Under the pieces are notes generated by a model that saw only the letters and a program-made list of their open reading frames with translations, did not search any database and had not been told where the DNA came from. A stretch of DNA of 64,000 nucleotides, from NCBI GenBank assembly GCA_023374025.1, contig SIJG01000091.1, positions 133,994 through 197,993 on the forward strand. Direction: 5' to 3'. The stretch comes from Heterodera schachtii (Eukaryota; Nematoda; Chromadorea; Rhabditida; Heteroderidae). A program made the translations under genes and the position numbers. Numbering within the stretch: the first letter of the stretch is position 1; each line of letters opens with the position of its first letter. This document shows positions 13,170 through 24,582 of the stretch, piece after piece.

Positions 13170-14105
13170 TTGTTCGTCCTTTCTTGTGATGTTTTATTTT
13201 TTCCACAGGTCATTGAAATTTATTTTTATCAAAAATGTCATTTAGGCTAATTAATATTTTACGCGAAAATGCCCAAATTTAAAACAAAAATATTTTTTAA
13301 TTTCCTCAAAATGTGCAACAATTTGTAATGAATGCCACGGCAAACACCACGAGGCATCATCATCACCATCGTAAATAAGTCATTTAAATTGTGCATCAAA
13401 AATGTCATTTAGGCTAATTAATATTTTACGCGAAATGCCCAAATTTAAAACAAAAATATTTCCGTTGAAAATACATTTTTAAATTTGCTTTTTTTTCTTT
13501 TTTTTCATGTCTTTTTTTGTAGTAATTCTTATATTTTGTTTGTCCTTCCTTGTGACGTTTTATTTTCCACAGGTCATTAACATTTATTTGTGCGCCAAAA
13601 ATGCCATTTAGGCTAATTAATATTTTACGCGAAAATGCCCAAATTTAAAACAAAAATATTTTTAATTTCCTCAAAATGTGCAACAATTTTTGATGCCATG
13701 GCAAACACCACGAGCCATCATCATCACCACGTAAATAAGTCATTTAAATTGTGCATCAAAAATGTCATTTAGGCCAATTAATATTTTACGCGAAATGCCC
13801 AAATTTAAAACAAAAATATTTCCGTTGAAAATCTAATTAATTAATACATTTTTTAATTTTGCTTATTTACTTCTTTTTTTTTGTCTTTTTTGTAGTAATT
13901 CTGTATTTTGTTCGTCCTTCCTTGTGACGTTTTATTTTCAGACAGGTCATTGACATTTATTTGTGCATCAAAAATGTCATTTAGGCTAATTAATATTTTA
14001 CGCGAAAATGCGCAAATTTAAAACAAAAATATTTTTTAATTTCCTCAAAATGTACAACAATTTGTAATGCCACGGCAAACACCACGAGGCATCATCATCA
14101 CCAAC
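13170..14105. repeat. Complex tandem repeat, ~368-bp unit with an internal duplicated core
   Basis: Three copies begin with TTGTTCGTCCTTYCTTGTGA at about 13170, 13537 and 13907 (spacing 367 and 370). Inside the array a ~68-bp core (AAAAATGTCATTTAGGCTAA onward) occurs five times, twice each in copies one and two and once in copy three, at about 13231, 13398, 13597, 13755 and 13968. The segment CACCACGAGGCATCATCATC is also repeated. No reading frame is preserved. Confidence 0.9.
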
Positions 14106-16513
14106 ATTAATTAACTGGGCAACAAAGACAAAAACAATGTCAAAAGTAATTAAATGGGCTTGGGTTTTGCACCAATGTTTGGCAAAAAAAATATTAATGG
14201 CATTTTTAATTGTTTTTAAATGAAGATTCCGCCTATTAAATGCAATGCCCAAAATTTTAGGGGATTTTGTTAAAATTCTTTTAAAAATATTTAATCAGAT
14301 TTTAGGAATTTTGTACTAATCCAAAAAAAAAATCGGTCGCAACTTGCCAAAAAGGAAATTTTCGCCAAAACATGAGCAAAAAAAAAAAAATGTAATTACC
14401 GAAATTTTTGCTATTGGTAACGGATGAATGCTTTTATTTTTGGCATTTTCCATCTGTCATCCTTTTCGGCACTATTTTTAGTCCATGTTTGGCAAGTATT
14501 AACCTAATTAAGATCGAAAAACCCAAATTTAGGAAATAATACTTTATGAAAATGCTTTTTATTTTCGAAAATATCAAAAAATATTTTAATTAATGATAAA
14601 TAGGCTACAAATTATATTGACTAAAAAACACAAAATATAGACTAAAAATGCCCGAAATATGGAATAAAAAGCTCAAAAATGGCCATATGTACGAAAATAT
14701 GGACTAAAAACTGCTAAATATGGATTTACATGGACTTAAAAACGTTGACCAAATCAAAAAGTTTTAACGTAGCATTTTTGAACCTTTTCTTCATAGGATA
14801 TGCGCAGAAAAAATACTGTAAATCCATATAATTTAAAGCGCCTTAATGATTAATAATAAATTGCTAAGCTGGCCCATAATTGCCTTGGGGCAATTTAAAT
14901 TTAAAAAAAGAGAATCACTCCAAAAATTTTTCAATTAAGAATTTCCCAAGAAAGGTGATCATTATAGTTCACTTTTAACATATGTGAATGATAAATTAAA
15001 ATTAAAATGAATAATTTCCATTTGAATTTTTTAATTGGCAAAATTAGTACATTTTTTGTGCTTTGAATGTGCGCTTCATTTGGCCCACTGTGCCAATGCC
15101 ATTTTTATTCTTTGGCCTCAACTCAAAAAGAAGGAAGGAGGCCCATTAAAATAATACGAGGGTTTAAATAATGCCATCACATCATCGAATTGGCACTAAA
15201 TTTAGCCTAATTATATCACTTTAATTCCTTCCACAAATTTCTAAAAAAATAAATCAAATTTCATTTAGTCTTTTTCTTTTGCCATTTCTCGAAAAATCAA
15301 AAAGGTTTTTAGTTTTTTCGTTCTTATCTTCCTCGTGTTTTCTTAAAAAATTCAAACAATTAAAAAATCGCCCTAAAAATCGTTTTTTTCACGAACTGAA
15401 AATTCTCAACCAAAAAATTGACAGAATTCCATTTTTAAAAAATACAAAAATTATTTGGGTGGACCAAATAAATAACAATTAAAAACATTTTCGACTAATT
15501 TGCATACCATAAATTTATTCGGGGCTTTTTTCAGGGCCAAATTTTGGCTCTTACACCTTTAAACTAATTAATTGTTTTGGCCCCTTTTAGCACACTAAAA
15601 CTTGTGCCGAATTATTTGCCGAACATTTCCGCTATCCCGAAAATATTTATTATTTTATTTCTCTCCACCAAAATAAGGTCTTAAAAATCAGCAGTTCTGG
15701 CCAGAAACACCTTAAAAATATTGTCTTTCTGTCCTCTAAAAATTGCTTTGCTACAATGTTTTCTTTGGCATTAATTTATTATCCCCAATCCGCTTTAGCC
15801 CCCCAAAAGACACATATAAATAAACACGCGTTAATTATATGAATGATGGATGTTTTTGGAGTCTGTCTGACCTTTAAAAAACAATTTTTTAATTTTCTTA
15901 AAAGTGCCAAACACTAAAAAAGGAAATGCCAAATTTTGCCAAAATATTTTCAAAAAAGTCTTTAGAAAAGGGAAATCTAATTAACCTTTTAGCGCAATAA
16001 AAAAAAATTTTTTTAAATTAAAACCGAACTTTTTAAAATAGGAATTGTCATATTCCCCCCCCCCCCCCAACTAACAAGAAATACATTAAAAATAACATTT
16101 ATTGAATTAATGCAAACAATTTTACGCCGAATGGCAAAAAGAATAAAATTAAAAATGCCAAATTTGTCCACTCAATTGGCCATGCCAAAAAACATTAATT
16201 CCAAAATTTAATAAAATAAAAATATCAATTTTATTTTTTCTTGGTGGTTAAACAATCACATAAAATAGTTAAGCGTTTCGTCAAAAATTAGCCATAGGCA
16301 AGTTAAAAGAAAAATTAACACTGTTGTGAATTTGCAGTTAAAATTGCAATAAATAAGGGAATTTTGAATTTTACTTTTTTTTTTGGCAAAATAAAAGTTC
16401 AGAAGGTGCCACCGGGCGCCGCCGGGAAATTTTGAAAATTTATATAGCGATTGGTGAGTTATTAACAATTTTTTTTCAAAAAATGACCGCAAATTTTGAA
16501 ATATTTAATGTAG
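14106..16513. other. AT-rich intergenic stretch, no gene seen
   Basis: No supported coding region. 14630-14760 holds degenerate ~30-bp repeats around ATATGGACTAAAAA, and 16052-16067 is a C homopolymer. Confidence 0.55.
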
Positions 16514-16602
16514 TTTTGGGGGTCCGATGAAGCCGAGCCGAGAGGCTTCACTGAGGAAATGAATTAGCTGTAAGCCTTTAAGCACTTAGAACCCCCCAAA
16601 AA
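16514..16602 (+). ncRNA. Candidate structured RNA or short foldback
   Basis: TTTTGGGGGT at 16514-16523 can pair with ACCCCCCAAAA at 16591-16601, closing an ~89-nt segment. Inside it TGAAGCC (16528-16534) and GGCTTCA (16544-16550) form a perfect 7-bp hairpin with a 9-nt loop. That hairpin is flanked by TCCGA and CTGAGGA, which could form a 3-bp stem around a GA-rich internal loop. GGTCCGA and GATGA/CTGA recall Y RNAs/sbRNAs and box C/D RNAs, but neither set of boxes is complete. There is no clear Pol III terminator. It could be only a chance or transposon-derived inverted repeat. Confidence 0.22.
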
Positions 16603-18279
16603 TGCCGAAATTGGCAAATGGTTACAAAACAAATGTTGGGCCTCCAATTATTGTGGTCTGTCTGGCTAATGTTTGTTTGTTTGCTCATGCACCTGATATA
16701 ATTAATTCATTGGCCCTCCTCGAGAGTGACGAGAAAACACCGCCAAAAAATGTCCAATTTAGTGCCATAAATTTTGATTTTCCCATATTTCTCCAAAGTA
16801 ATGGTTTAATATATTTTTTCCATCCAAATTTTGGCATTTTTTGTGTTTTTAATTGCGAAATACCGTCTTTTTATTATTTGAAAGACAATTAAGAGAGCCA
16901 ATTAGCGAACTCATTTTACACATAAAGCACGTCCAAATTGTAATTTAATAAATGCATTTTTTATATATTTTTAATTTTATTTTTGGGACAAATTTCTTTT
17001 TTTTTTACCGACTCATCGCCATTTTGAGTTTGTTTACACATAACAATTCGGTATTTTGACTGATTCCATTTCTCATTTCGTTAATCGTCCACAATTTTGA
17101 AACATTTTCGCCAAATTCCCCAAATATTTTGGGACAATTTAAGCGATTAAATCACTAAATGATTTCATTTATTTATTGAAACACTTTTTTTTATTTGCTT
17201 AATGATTCAACTAATGACGACTATCAAAGAACAAATTTCATAGGTAAATTAAAGTTTAAATTTTTTCATTTGTTTAATGAGTCAACCGAAGGCAATAAAA
17301 TTAAATCTAATGATAAAAATGTAAATACCTATAAAAACTGAAAGTAACTTATATTTTTAATACATAAAATATTTTTTTCAAACCGTTTTTATGCTAAATT
17401 TGCTAATTGTAAATTTGCATTTTAAAACAATTAAATTATTTTTTTGTACTAATAAAATTACAAAATATTATTAGATTAAGTTATTGTATGTAGTTCAATT
17501 TGCTTATTTTCTCCCTTAATTTATGTTTACCAAAATTACTCAAAAATCAGAAAAATAATTTATCACCCCCACCAGACTATAAATATACGATTTTTCTAAT
17601 TTTTTCCTCTTAAAAATAAATTTTTAAAAATATTTTCGTTATTTTTGCTAAAATTATATTACAAACAGCCTCCAATTGTAAAGTTTTGATTTTTTTTACC
17701 CCGTCCCGATGAAATTTCATCATAATAATGAGGGTCCGTCCATCTCCTTGCCGATGATGTGTTTCGATTTTGGATTTTTCACTTATTTCACATTGTCCTA
17801 ATATTCGAGAGTCTTGAAGTCTCAAATCCTGGAAATTTTCGCTTTACAACATCATTAATGCTTAACAATTACGATCGTTTAGCCTCTCGCTTTAAATTTC
17901 TCAAAAAATTCCTTGTTCCTTCCTTTTTCTCAAAAATCCCATACCATTAGCACTCAAATTTTTAAAATCCTCTCATTTTAGCCACCCTAATTTTATTTGT
18001 TTTTAACTCACTCCTCTACTCACCCAAATTTTTTCCAAATTTTACGCCCCTTCCCTCCCCAATGCCCAAAAATAATAATAATAATAATAATAAAATTATT
18101 TAATTAAAAATCTTTTCTTTTTTGCACATTTTTGTATTTCCTTGTGTCACTTTGACGAACAAAAACGGACGACGACAAAACGAACGCATTTTTGAGGCGT
18201 TCTTTCATCCTTTGGGGGCGGTGGTGAACAAAAACCACCGCTTGTGTTCTGTTTTGTGCTGCTGCTGCTGATGCTGCTT
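16603..18279. other. Intergenic stretch, no supported gene
   Basis: A 96-codon ATG frame at 16602-16892 has no recognisable domain and no splice partners, so I do not call it. 18070-18093 is an (AAT)n microsatellite. Confidence 0.5.
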
Positions 18280-21200
18280 CCCCCCCCCCCCCAATTAAAT
18301 CGCATTTTGCACAATTAACACAACAATTAATTAATTGTTTGAACAATTAGTATACCAAATTGCCCCAAATAAAAACGTAGTAAAATCCAATTTAACCACC
18401 AAAAATGGTCGTCATCACTTCGTTCGTCGCGTTCAGCGAAATATAATTTCTTGTGAAATTTTACGAGCCCCCGTCCCCCTTCCCCCTTAACTCCCCGGAG
18501 GGGGCTATGCAAAAGTGTTATCATGCGTAAAGCGCGTGAAATGCACATTAATTAGATGATTGTTTTATTAATTACCCCCCCCCCCCCCCCCGCTCTCCCC
18601 GTTTTCTCCCCCAGATTTTTTGATGTCGGGGAGGGGGAGGGGGCGGGACTCAAATGACCGCGGCTGGTAAAAACAATAAAATAAAGTGGGAGAAAGTGGA
18701 GCGGGGGCAGGCATACTTTGGCGGCTGAGTGGTAGCAAAAAAGGCAAAGAAAGTCCAGCCCACCACATCTCCCGAAACCGGGGGGAGAGGCGACGGTGGC
18801 GGGGGGTCATGCCTGTTATTATTATGACCGTCATCATCTTCCCGCCCACCCACCCACTAATCACCACTAATCACCCACCACCCCAAGGGGCGGAGGGGTG
18901 GGTGAGAGTGCTGCGCGACACCAAACAGAGACACCAAAACATAAAGCCGACCGAAAAGCGTAGTTAAGAAGCTCCGCCCTCATCAAAGGGTGGAGGGAAG
19001 GGGGGGGGGGCGCCAGGGGGCTATTTAAAGCCGGGAGCAGAAAGGCGGTATGCATCCCCCCGGGGCACACATTTTATTTATTTATTTTTTGCTGGGCAGT
19101 GGGCACCTGAGCATGAAAAGTGTTGCGCGAGAATGCATTTCGCCCGGGGCTAATTTTAATGCTTCATCTCACTTTTTGCTTTATTTTCTGGGCAATTAGC
19201 ATTGCGAAAAACACATTAGAGCAAGCGCGCATCATTTGCGCATGATTTACTTGCTTTGCTGCTATGTTGTTGAGATTCGTTGAGTATATATTCGTTTCCT
19301 TCCTGCTAATTAGTTAGTTAATTAGGCAACCATAGCCCTTGAAGGTCATGCCATATTTATCCTCCGATCATTTTACACAAGCATTTGTTTATCATTAGAG
19401 GGGCAGTCAGCTCCTCTCATTTTACTCATTTTCTCCTCTTTCTCTTACTCTCTTCCTCCCTCTCATTGTCAGCCGCTCCCTCTCTCTCTCTCTCCTTGAT
19501 CACTGTTATTTTCTCTCCTCTACATCTTTTTCTCTCTCAATTTTCTATGACTTCTCTGCACTCTCTCTCTCTCTCGGTCTGATTTCTATCTTATTCTCTT
19601 CAATTTTCATGTTTAATGTGCCCCATGCCCCAGTGTTCCCCAACAAAAAAATATTATTTTTTCTCCCCCCCCCCCTCGCCAGACTTTCCCCCATGTCTTA
19701 TCCCCCCCCCCCCCCCGGGTGACAAATGGCGCCAAAATGATCTAGAAACCGGATCAGCCGCAGCAGAAAATGTCCCCGGGCGATTTGGCCCCAAAGAATT
19801 GGAACGAAATTTTCAGCACTCATCACCTTAATTTGTACTTTTTGTTATTTTAAACAGTCAATTCATTAGTTTAGGTAACTAATTCCATCTGTTTTTATTC
19901 TTTTTTTACGAAAATAATATGTCGAGGAATTTATTAGTTGAAAAACACTGAATAAAAAATAAAATAAAATATATTTTTTCGACTTTTTATTTAATAAAAT
20001 TAAAAATTAAGCCAAAGACTCGAAAATTAATCAAATTCAATGGTTCAATCCGTTTTTATGAAAGCCAAACAATCCTTTAACCTAAATTTAATCGTTCAGA
20101 TAAATTAAATAAAAAAATAAAATAAAAATGTTAATTTATATATCGCAAATTTTTTTAACCTTTTTAAATTTTTTGGCAAACAAAAAACAGACACTTCAAA
20201 TATTTTTTCATTTTTTAATTAATTAAAATTATTTTTCAATTTTAAAGGCACCATCATTTTTTTTCTCACTTTTAATAAAAAATAAATAATTTTCCACTTT
20301 TTCCCTCGGCTTAATATGTTTTGGTTTTTCATCACCTCCAATTCAATGTTTGGAGTTTGTTCTTTCTTCGTCGTTTGAGTGCGCAAAGATTAAAATTTGC
20401 GCTTTTTCGCGCTGCTCTTTATAAATCGCCGGGAATTCGCCGAATGAACGGACGAACGGACGGAGGGACTGTCCCCTCCGGCGCCTTGGAGTGTGTCATT
20501 TTCGGCGCGCCCTTTTCCATCACACATCACATAACGCCAAACTGTTTTTTTGTTTTCCTCCAGTTTCATTCATTCAAGTTCAATAGGCTTATCAGGTGCT
20601 CATCATCCATCCGCCCTGTTCTCCCCTTCTTCACGTGCCATCTTCCGACCTCGGCACCCTTTCACCGCCCCATTTTCGCAAAAGTACACAAGCTCCCCCC
20701 TCGCACGATCGGCATTGTCATCCATAGTGTTAATAAATTGTTTATGGCACTTACGGTCTCGGGTCCTTACTTTGGTGAATTCCGATCTCGAGCCTCGGTT
20801 CCGGGGCCGTGTTTCGGGTCAATTTCAACTCTCGGCGGAATTTCTGTCATGAGCTTCATTAATGCTCCTCTTCCTCCTCCTCCTCTTCATCCTGCGTGTG
20901 TTTCTCTTCATTAATAATACATCGTCCCCTCTCCTATTTTCCTCCTCATTACTCTCCCTCATATTACATATTCCTCTTCCTCCTCCCCCTCATCCTTCTT
21001 CCATCCCCCTCCTCCTCCTCCTCCTCTTACTCTACTTCTTTCTCTTCCTATTCCCCTCAATCACTCATCCTCCTCTCCCCTATTTTCCTCCTCATTACTC
21101 ACTCTTCTGCGTATTTCAGCCTCCTCCTCTTCCTCACATTTATTTTCATTCCATCATCCCATCCCATTTGCTTCCGCATCCATTATTAGATCCACAAATC

Positions 21201-23376
21201 AACCCGGCGGGTCAACTGTCATCATTTGTTCTTCCGCCACCCCCTCCCTCCGAGGGGGTGCCATTTTCGTCGTGTCATTTCATCGGTGGCCCCAAAATGC
21301 CCCCATTTTTGCCCCCGCCCCCACCCGCCGTGCGTGTCCCATTAGCTCATTCATTTTCACTTCCTCCCCCGCAAAACAGCGGCACATAAATCAGTGTTTG
21401 TTCAGCTAATGAATTTCGTGCTCCCCCCTATACATAGGGTGCTGCTTTTGCACTTTCACCAGGCATTAGCCAGTCTATGGCTTTTTCATGTGCCCTCGGG
21501 GGCGGGGGAGGGCCCGACAAAAACAACAGCCGGCGCCGACCCGACTCGACCCGACCCGACGAGTGTCACTCATTTTGCTAGGCTAGTCGTCCATGAAATT
21601 TGGGACTTCCTGGAATTTTGCTCAAAAATCAGAGCATAAGCTTTTCTTGAGTCCAACCAACCCTCGACAAGGGGGTTGAATTTTCATGAGGACCTTTACA
21701 AGGAGATTTTCTAAAATTCCATTTCCATAGGATTTTTTAGCAAAAAAAAAAAAAAAAAAAATTTGGGTAAAGAAATGTTTTATTTTATTTTTAATTGGAA
21801 ACTATAAATTCACAAAAAGTGTACATTAATATTTCCACGTTTTGAGCAGCGTTTTCCCTCTTAGCAAGTTAAGGAAGGCAATCGCTAAAAATATTCATTA
21901 AGCATATTTAAAAGGGGTCTAAAAAAATGTCCCCAAATTTTTTTTTTTCAAAAATTCCCTAAAATGGCAAATTTTCGTTCCTCACTCATTTAGCCCATGG
22001 ACTCATCATCTACACCAATGTCAATGTGGGTGGGTGGGGGGAAGCGATCTTTGGGGAAAGGAACAAAAAATTCTTGCAATTTAATGTGGTGTCGTCATCA
22101 GCAAATAATATATCATTATCACATCGCCCGGAGGGGGGGGGGGGGGCAAAGGGGGTAAAAGGGGAGAAAAAAGAGGGGTCTCTCCGCCGCCCCACTGCCG
22201 GCGGTGTCCGTACTCAGCGACAGCAATTGACGTGTGTTATCAGGGCGGTGGAGGAGGGGGGGGGGGGAGGGGGGGAGGAGGAAAACGTTTACTGGTGCGA
22301 TGGGGGGGGGGGGGGGAAATGTGCCCCGGGGGGAGGAAAGTGTCCCTCCCTTGGGGGGACAGGTTGTTTCGACACATCCGTCCGTCCGTCCGTTTGTAAC
22401 CTGATCATATCAAATCATCATCATCATCGACATCGCGTTTATTATCATCCGTCACCGAATTTTTTGGGTGGGGTCATTTTCGCTGCACACAGAGGCGCTG
22501 GGGGGGGGGAGACCAAACAAAAAAACTAGGCCCCCTACTGTCTCCCTAGGCATGTTTTGAATTCCTCCGTCCCTCCCCACTCCCGCCCTCCCTTATCCAG
22601 GCACTTTGGGCCAATTCCGTTTCTGGTGCCAAGTGCGGGTCCCCCCCCCCCCGCCCTCCCCGCCGGGTGTGTAACTCTTCTCCATTCTCAGCCCCCTCCT
22701 CTCATCCAGGAGATTCCCCCTCCCCCTCCAATGGCCCCAATAGTTAATTTTTTGATCAATCATTGACCCCCTCCCCCCCCATATTCCAAAGATCCTTTCC
22801 GCCCCTCATTTCGGGTCCAATTCTGTGCTCCCCTCCCCTCTCCCCATGCAAAGGGTGCACAATGCTTCCAATAATTCCTCCATGTACCCCCCCCCCCTAC
22901 CGCCTCCCCAATTTCCTCATACAAGTCCCACCCTGCCCCCCTCCCCACCCATTCAATCGTTCGAGACCGACTCATTCATTGCCCCCCCCCCTTTCCGCCC
23001 ACGCCCCATCCATCCGGCACCCCTCCTCCCCCCCCCCCTAATGTTATCAAAACTCTATCAAAATTTTTACACTTTTTAATCAGTCAATTCAGCAGCAGCA
23101 GCATTAGTGGGCCGGTTCGTCCTGTTCGTCCAACCCACTCACTTTTGCTGCTGCTCCATTTTGGAGTTGCTCTCATTTCATTTCATTTTCTTTTTTTAAT
23201 CGGGTGAATTTCTCTCTTTTTTTTTTAATTTCTAAAAAATATTCTTTGTACTGCTCCCGCCCCTCCCCCTCCCCTCCCGCCCTCCTAAAAATGATGTGTA
23301 AAACGTGAATTTAATGCGCATTGCATTAGCACAGCACACCATATAACAACACCCAGCCCAACCTCCCCCTAAATTT
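18280..23376. other. GC-rich desert with C/G homopolymers and pyrimidine tracts
   Basis: Many C or G runs of 9-17 bases occur, for example 18575-18591 (17 C), 18999-19009, 19664-19674, 19701-19715, 22132-22145, 22257-22270, 22301-22315, 22641-22652 and 23027-23038. TCTC-rich tracts occupy 19430-19580, CTCCTC tracts 20865-21190, and CCGTCCGT and CGACCCGAC microrepeats are also present. Several long open frames (20321-20914, 20862-21389, 22026-22529) are low-complexity products of this composition. TATA-like boxes near 19022 and 20418 have no gene after them. No supported gene. Confidence 0.7.
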
Positions 23377-23377
23377 C

Positions 23378-23379
23378 AG
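23378..23379 (+). promoter_or_regulatory. Probable trans-splice acceptor of the peptide-precursor gene
   Basis: AAATTTCAG, a standard nematode 3' splice site, ends here 84 bases before the ATG at 23464, with no donor or coding exon upstream. It is consistent with spliced-leader addition. A TATAAAA at 23392-23398 could instead be a core promoter; the two cannot both be used for the same transcript. Confidence 0.4.
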
Positions 23380-23391
23380 GCCAACTTTGAT

Positions 23392-23398
23392 TATAAAA
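23392..23398 (+). promoter_or_regulatory. TATA-like box upstream of the peptide-precursor gene
   Basis: TATAAAA lies 66 bases before the ATG at 23464, a spacing that would fit a short 5' UTR. It is common in AT-rich DNA, so support is weak. Confidence 0.25.
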
Positions 23399-23463
23399 GA
23401 ACAAAAATATTTGTTCCTTATTCATTATTCATATTGCCCAAAAACAAAACGCAAAAAAAAAAA

Positions 23464-24582
23464 ATGGCAACAACAACAAATTCAAGCAGTACAACGGTGG
23501 CTGCAACAAATTGGAGCAGTTCAACGAGCAGCAGGTGCAGTAACGTCAGCGGCAGTTATCGCTTTTTCCTGCTGCTGTTGTTGTTTTTGGTGGCATCAAT
23601 GATGCTGGAAATCGCACAGGCCGACGTGTGCCAATGTGGGCCAAGGTGTGCGTCGTACAAGCACGAACTGCACTGCTCCAGGTGAGAATGGCATGGCATG
23701 CAAAGCCATGGCACAACGGGCACTGCTCATTTGGAATTTAATAGTCTATAAGTTTTGGTGCCGTGAATTGGGTCTTTTACATTGAGCTAAGACCCTTTGA
23801 GCCGCCCATATACAGTATTCCCCAATTCTTTTAACTTGGTGGCACTCATTCACTACGGTATTGTAACACAGTATTCCATCGAATGTCTCTCTCTCGCTTA
23901 TACACAAAACAGTGGCCGTAGCATTTCACTTAAATGCCACTACGGCAATGATACGGTAGAACATAAATGATAACCATCATAACGGTTCACTCTAATTTGA
24001 TTACGGTATAAATACAGTAATCCTCCGGATATATGTTTCATTATGCAGAAACATTATATTACAATATAAAATACAACATCTCTTTAATTGTTTATTTATT
24101 TTTTTCAGATGCTGTACTTCGGTGATGAAGCGATCAGTGCCCTTCCTCAACTACCCGGCTGAACAGCTCGAAGCACGCATCCCGAAACTACAATACATTG
24201 ATGATGTCGACCAACAACGGCATCAACTGTCCGACGAAGAAGAGGGATTGTTTGTCGGCCAAATTGGCACTTTTGTTGGGCAAAAAGTGCCGACACAAGA
24301 TGGCATTATTGTTGGTGGCATCGTTGTTGAACCGCATCAACAAGCAGAAATGTAAAAAAATTATTTTTAAATTTAAAATCTTTCAAATTATTATTTTTAA
24401 GTGCGCCAGAAGCGATGCTTAAACTGGACGACACGGAACGCCAAGCAGTGCGGCGAAATGAACACCGTCGGCTTGGCCATCTGTTGCGCGGCAAACGGCA
24501 CCTGCAAGCGATGCCATCTTCGTCGATGGCACAACTGCAGGAAAAGCAGTTGTACGCGTTGTCGCCGAGGCGGCGGCGCTGA
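23464..24582 (+). CDS. Secreted six-cysteine peptide precursor (probable neuropeptide, trissin-like)
   Basis: Exons 23464-23681, 24109-24351 and 24402-24582 join in phase to 213 residues. The first in-frame ATG is used; the frame opens earlier only with TTG. A Ser/Thr-rich leader of ~33 residues precedes a hydrophobic stretch (about 34-48) and a likely signal cleavage after Ala53 (EIAQA|DVC). Next comes DVCQCGPRCASYKHELHC, with cysteines at 56, 58, 62, 71, 74 and 75, closed by Lys80-Arg81. A 26-residue mature peptide with three possible disulfides is therefore expected. Further on, LGHLLRG (178-184) is followed by Lys185-Arg186, a typical amidation and cleavage signal, and the protein ends in RRRR. 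Cysteine number, the CGxxCAS segment, the CC pair and the following basic site resemble arthropod trissin, but the fourth cysteine is spaced differently. The processing and family are inference. The gene stands alone between two deserts. Confidence 0.75.

Noticed and set aside
16520..16565. Hammerhead ribozyme (CCGATGA ... GAAA)
   Set aside because: The CUGAUGA and GAAA cores and the three required stems cannot be arranged correctly.
16602..16892. 96-codon ATG frame
   Set aside because: No domain and no plausible splicing; hydrophobic stretch is weak and composition matches the surroundings.
20321..20914. 197-codon open frame
   Set aside because: Low-complexity, no domain, no splice partners; overlaps other open frames in the same GC-rich tract.
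22026..22529. 167-codon Gly-rich open frame
   Set aside because: Runs through G homopolymers whose length sets the frame; not protein-like.
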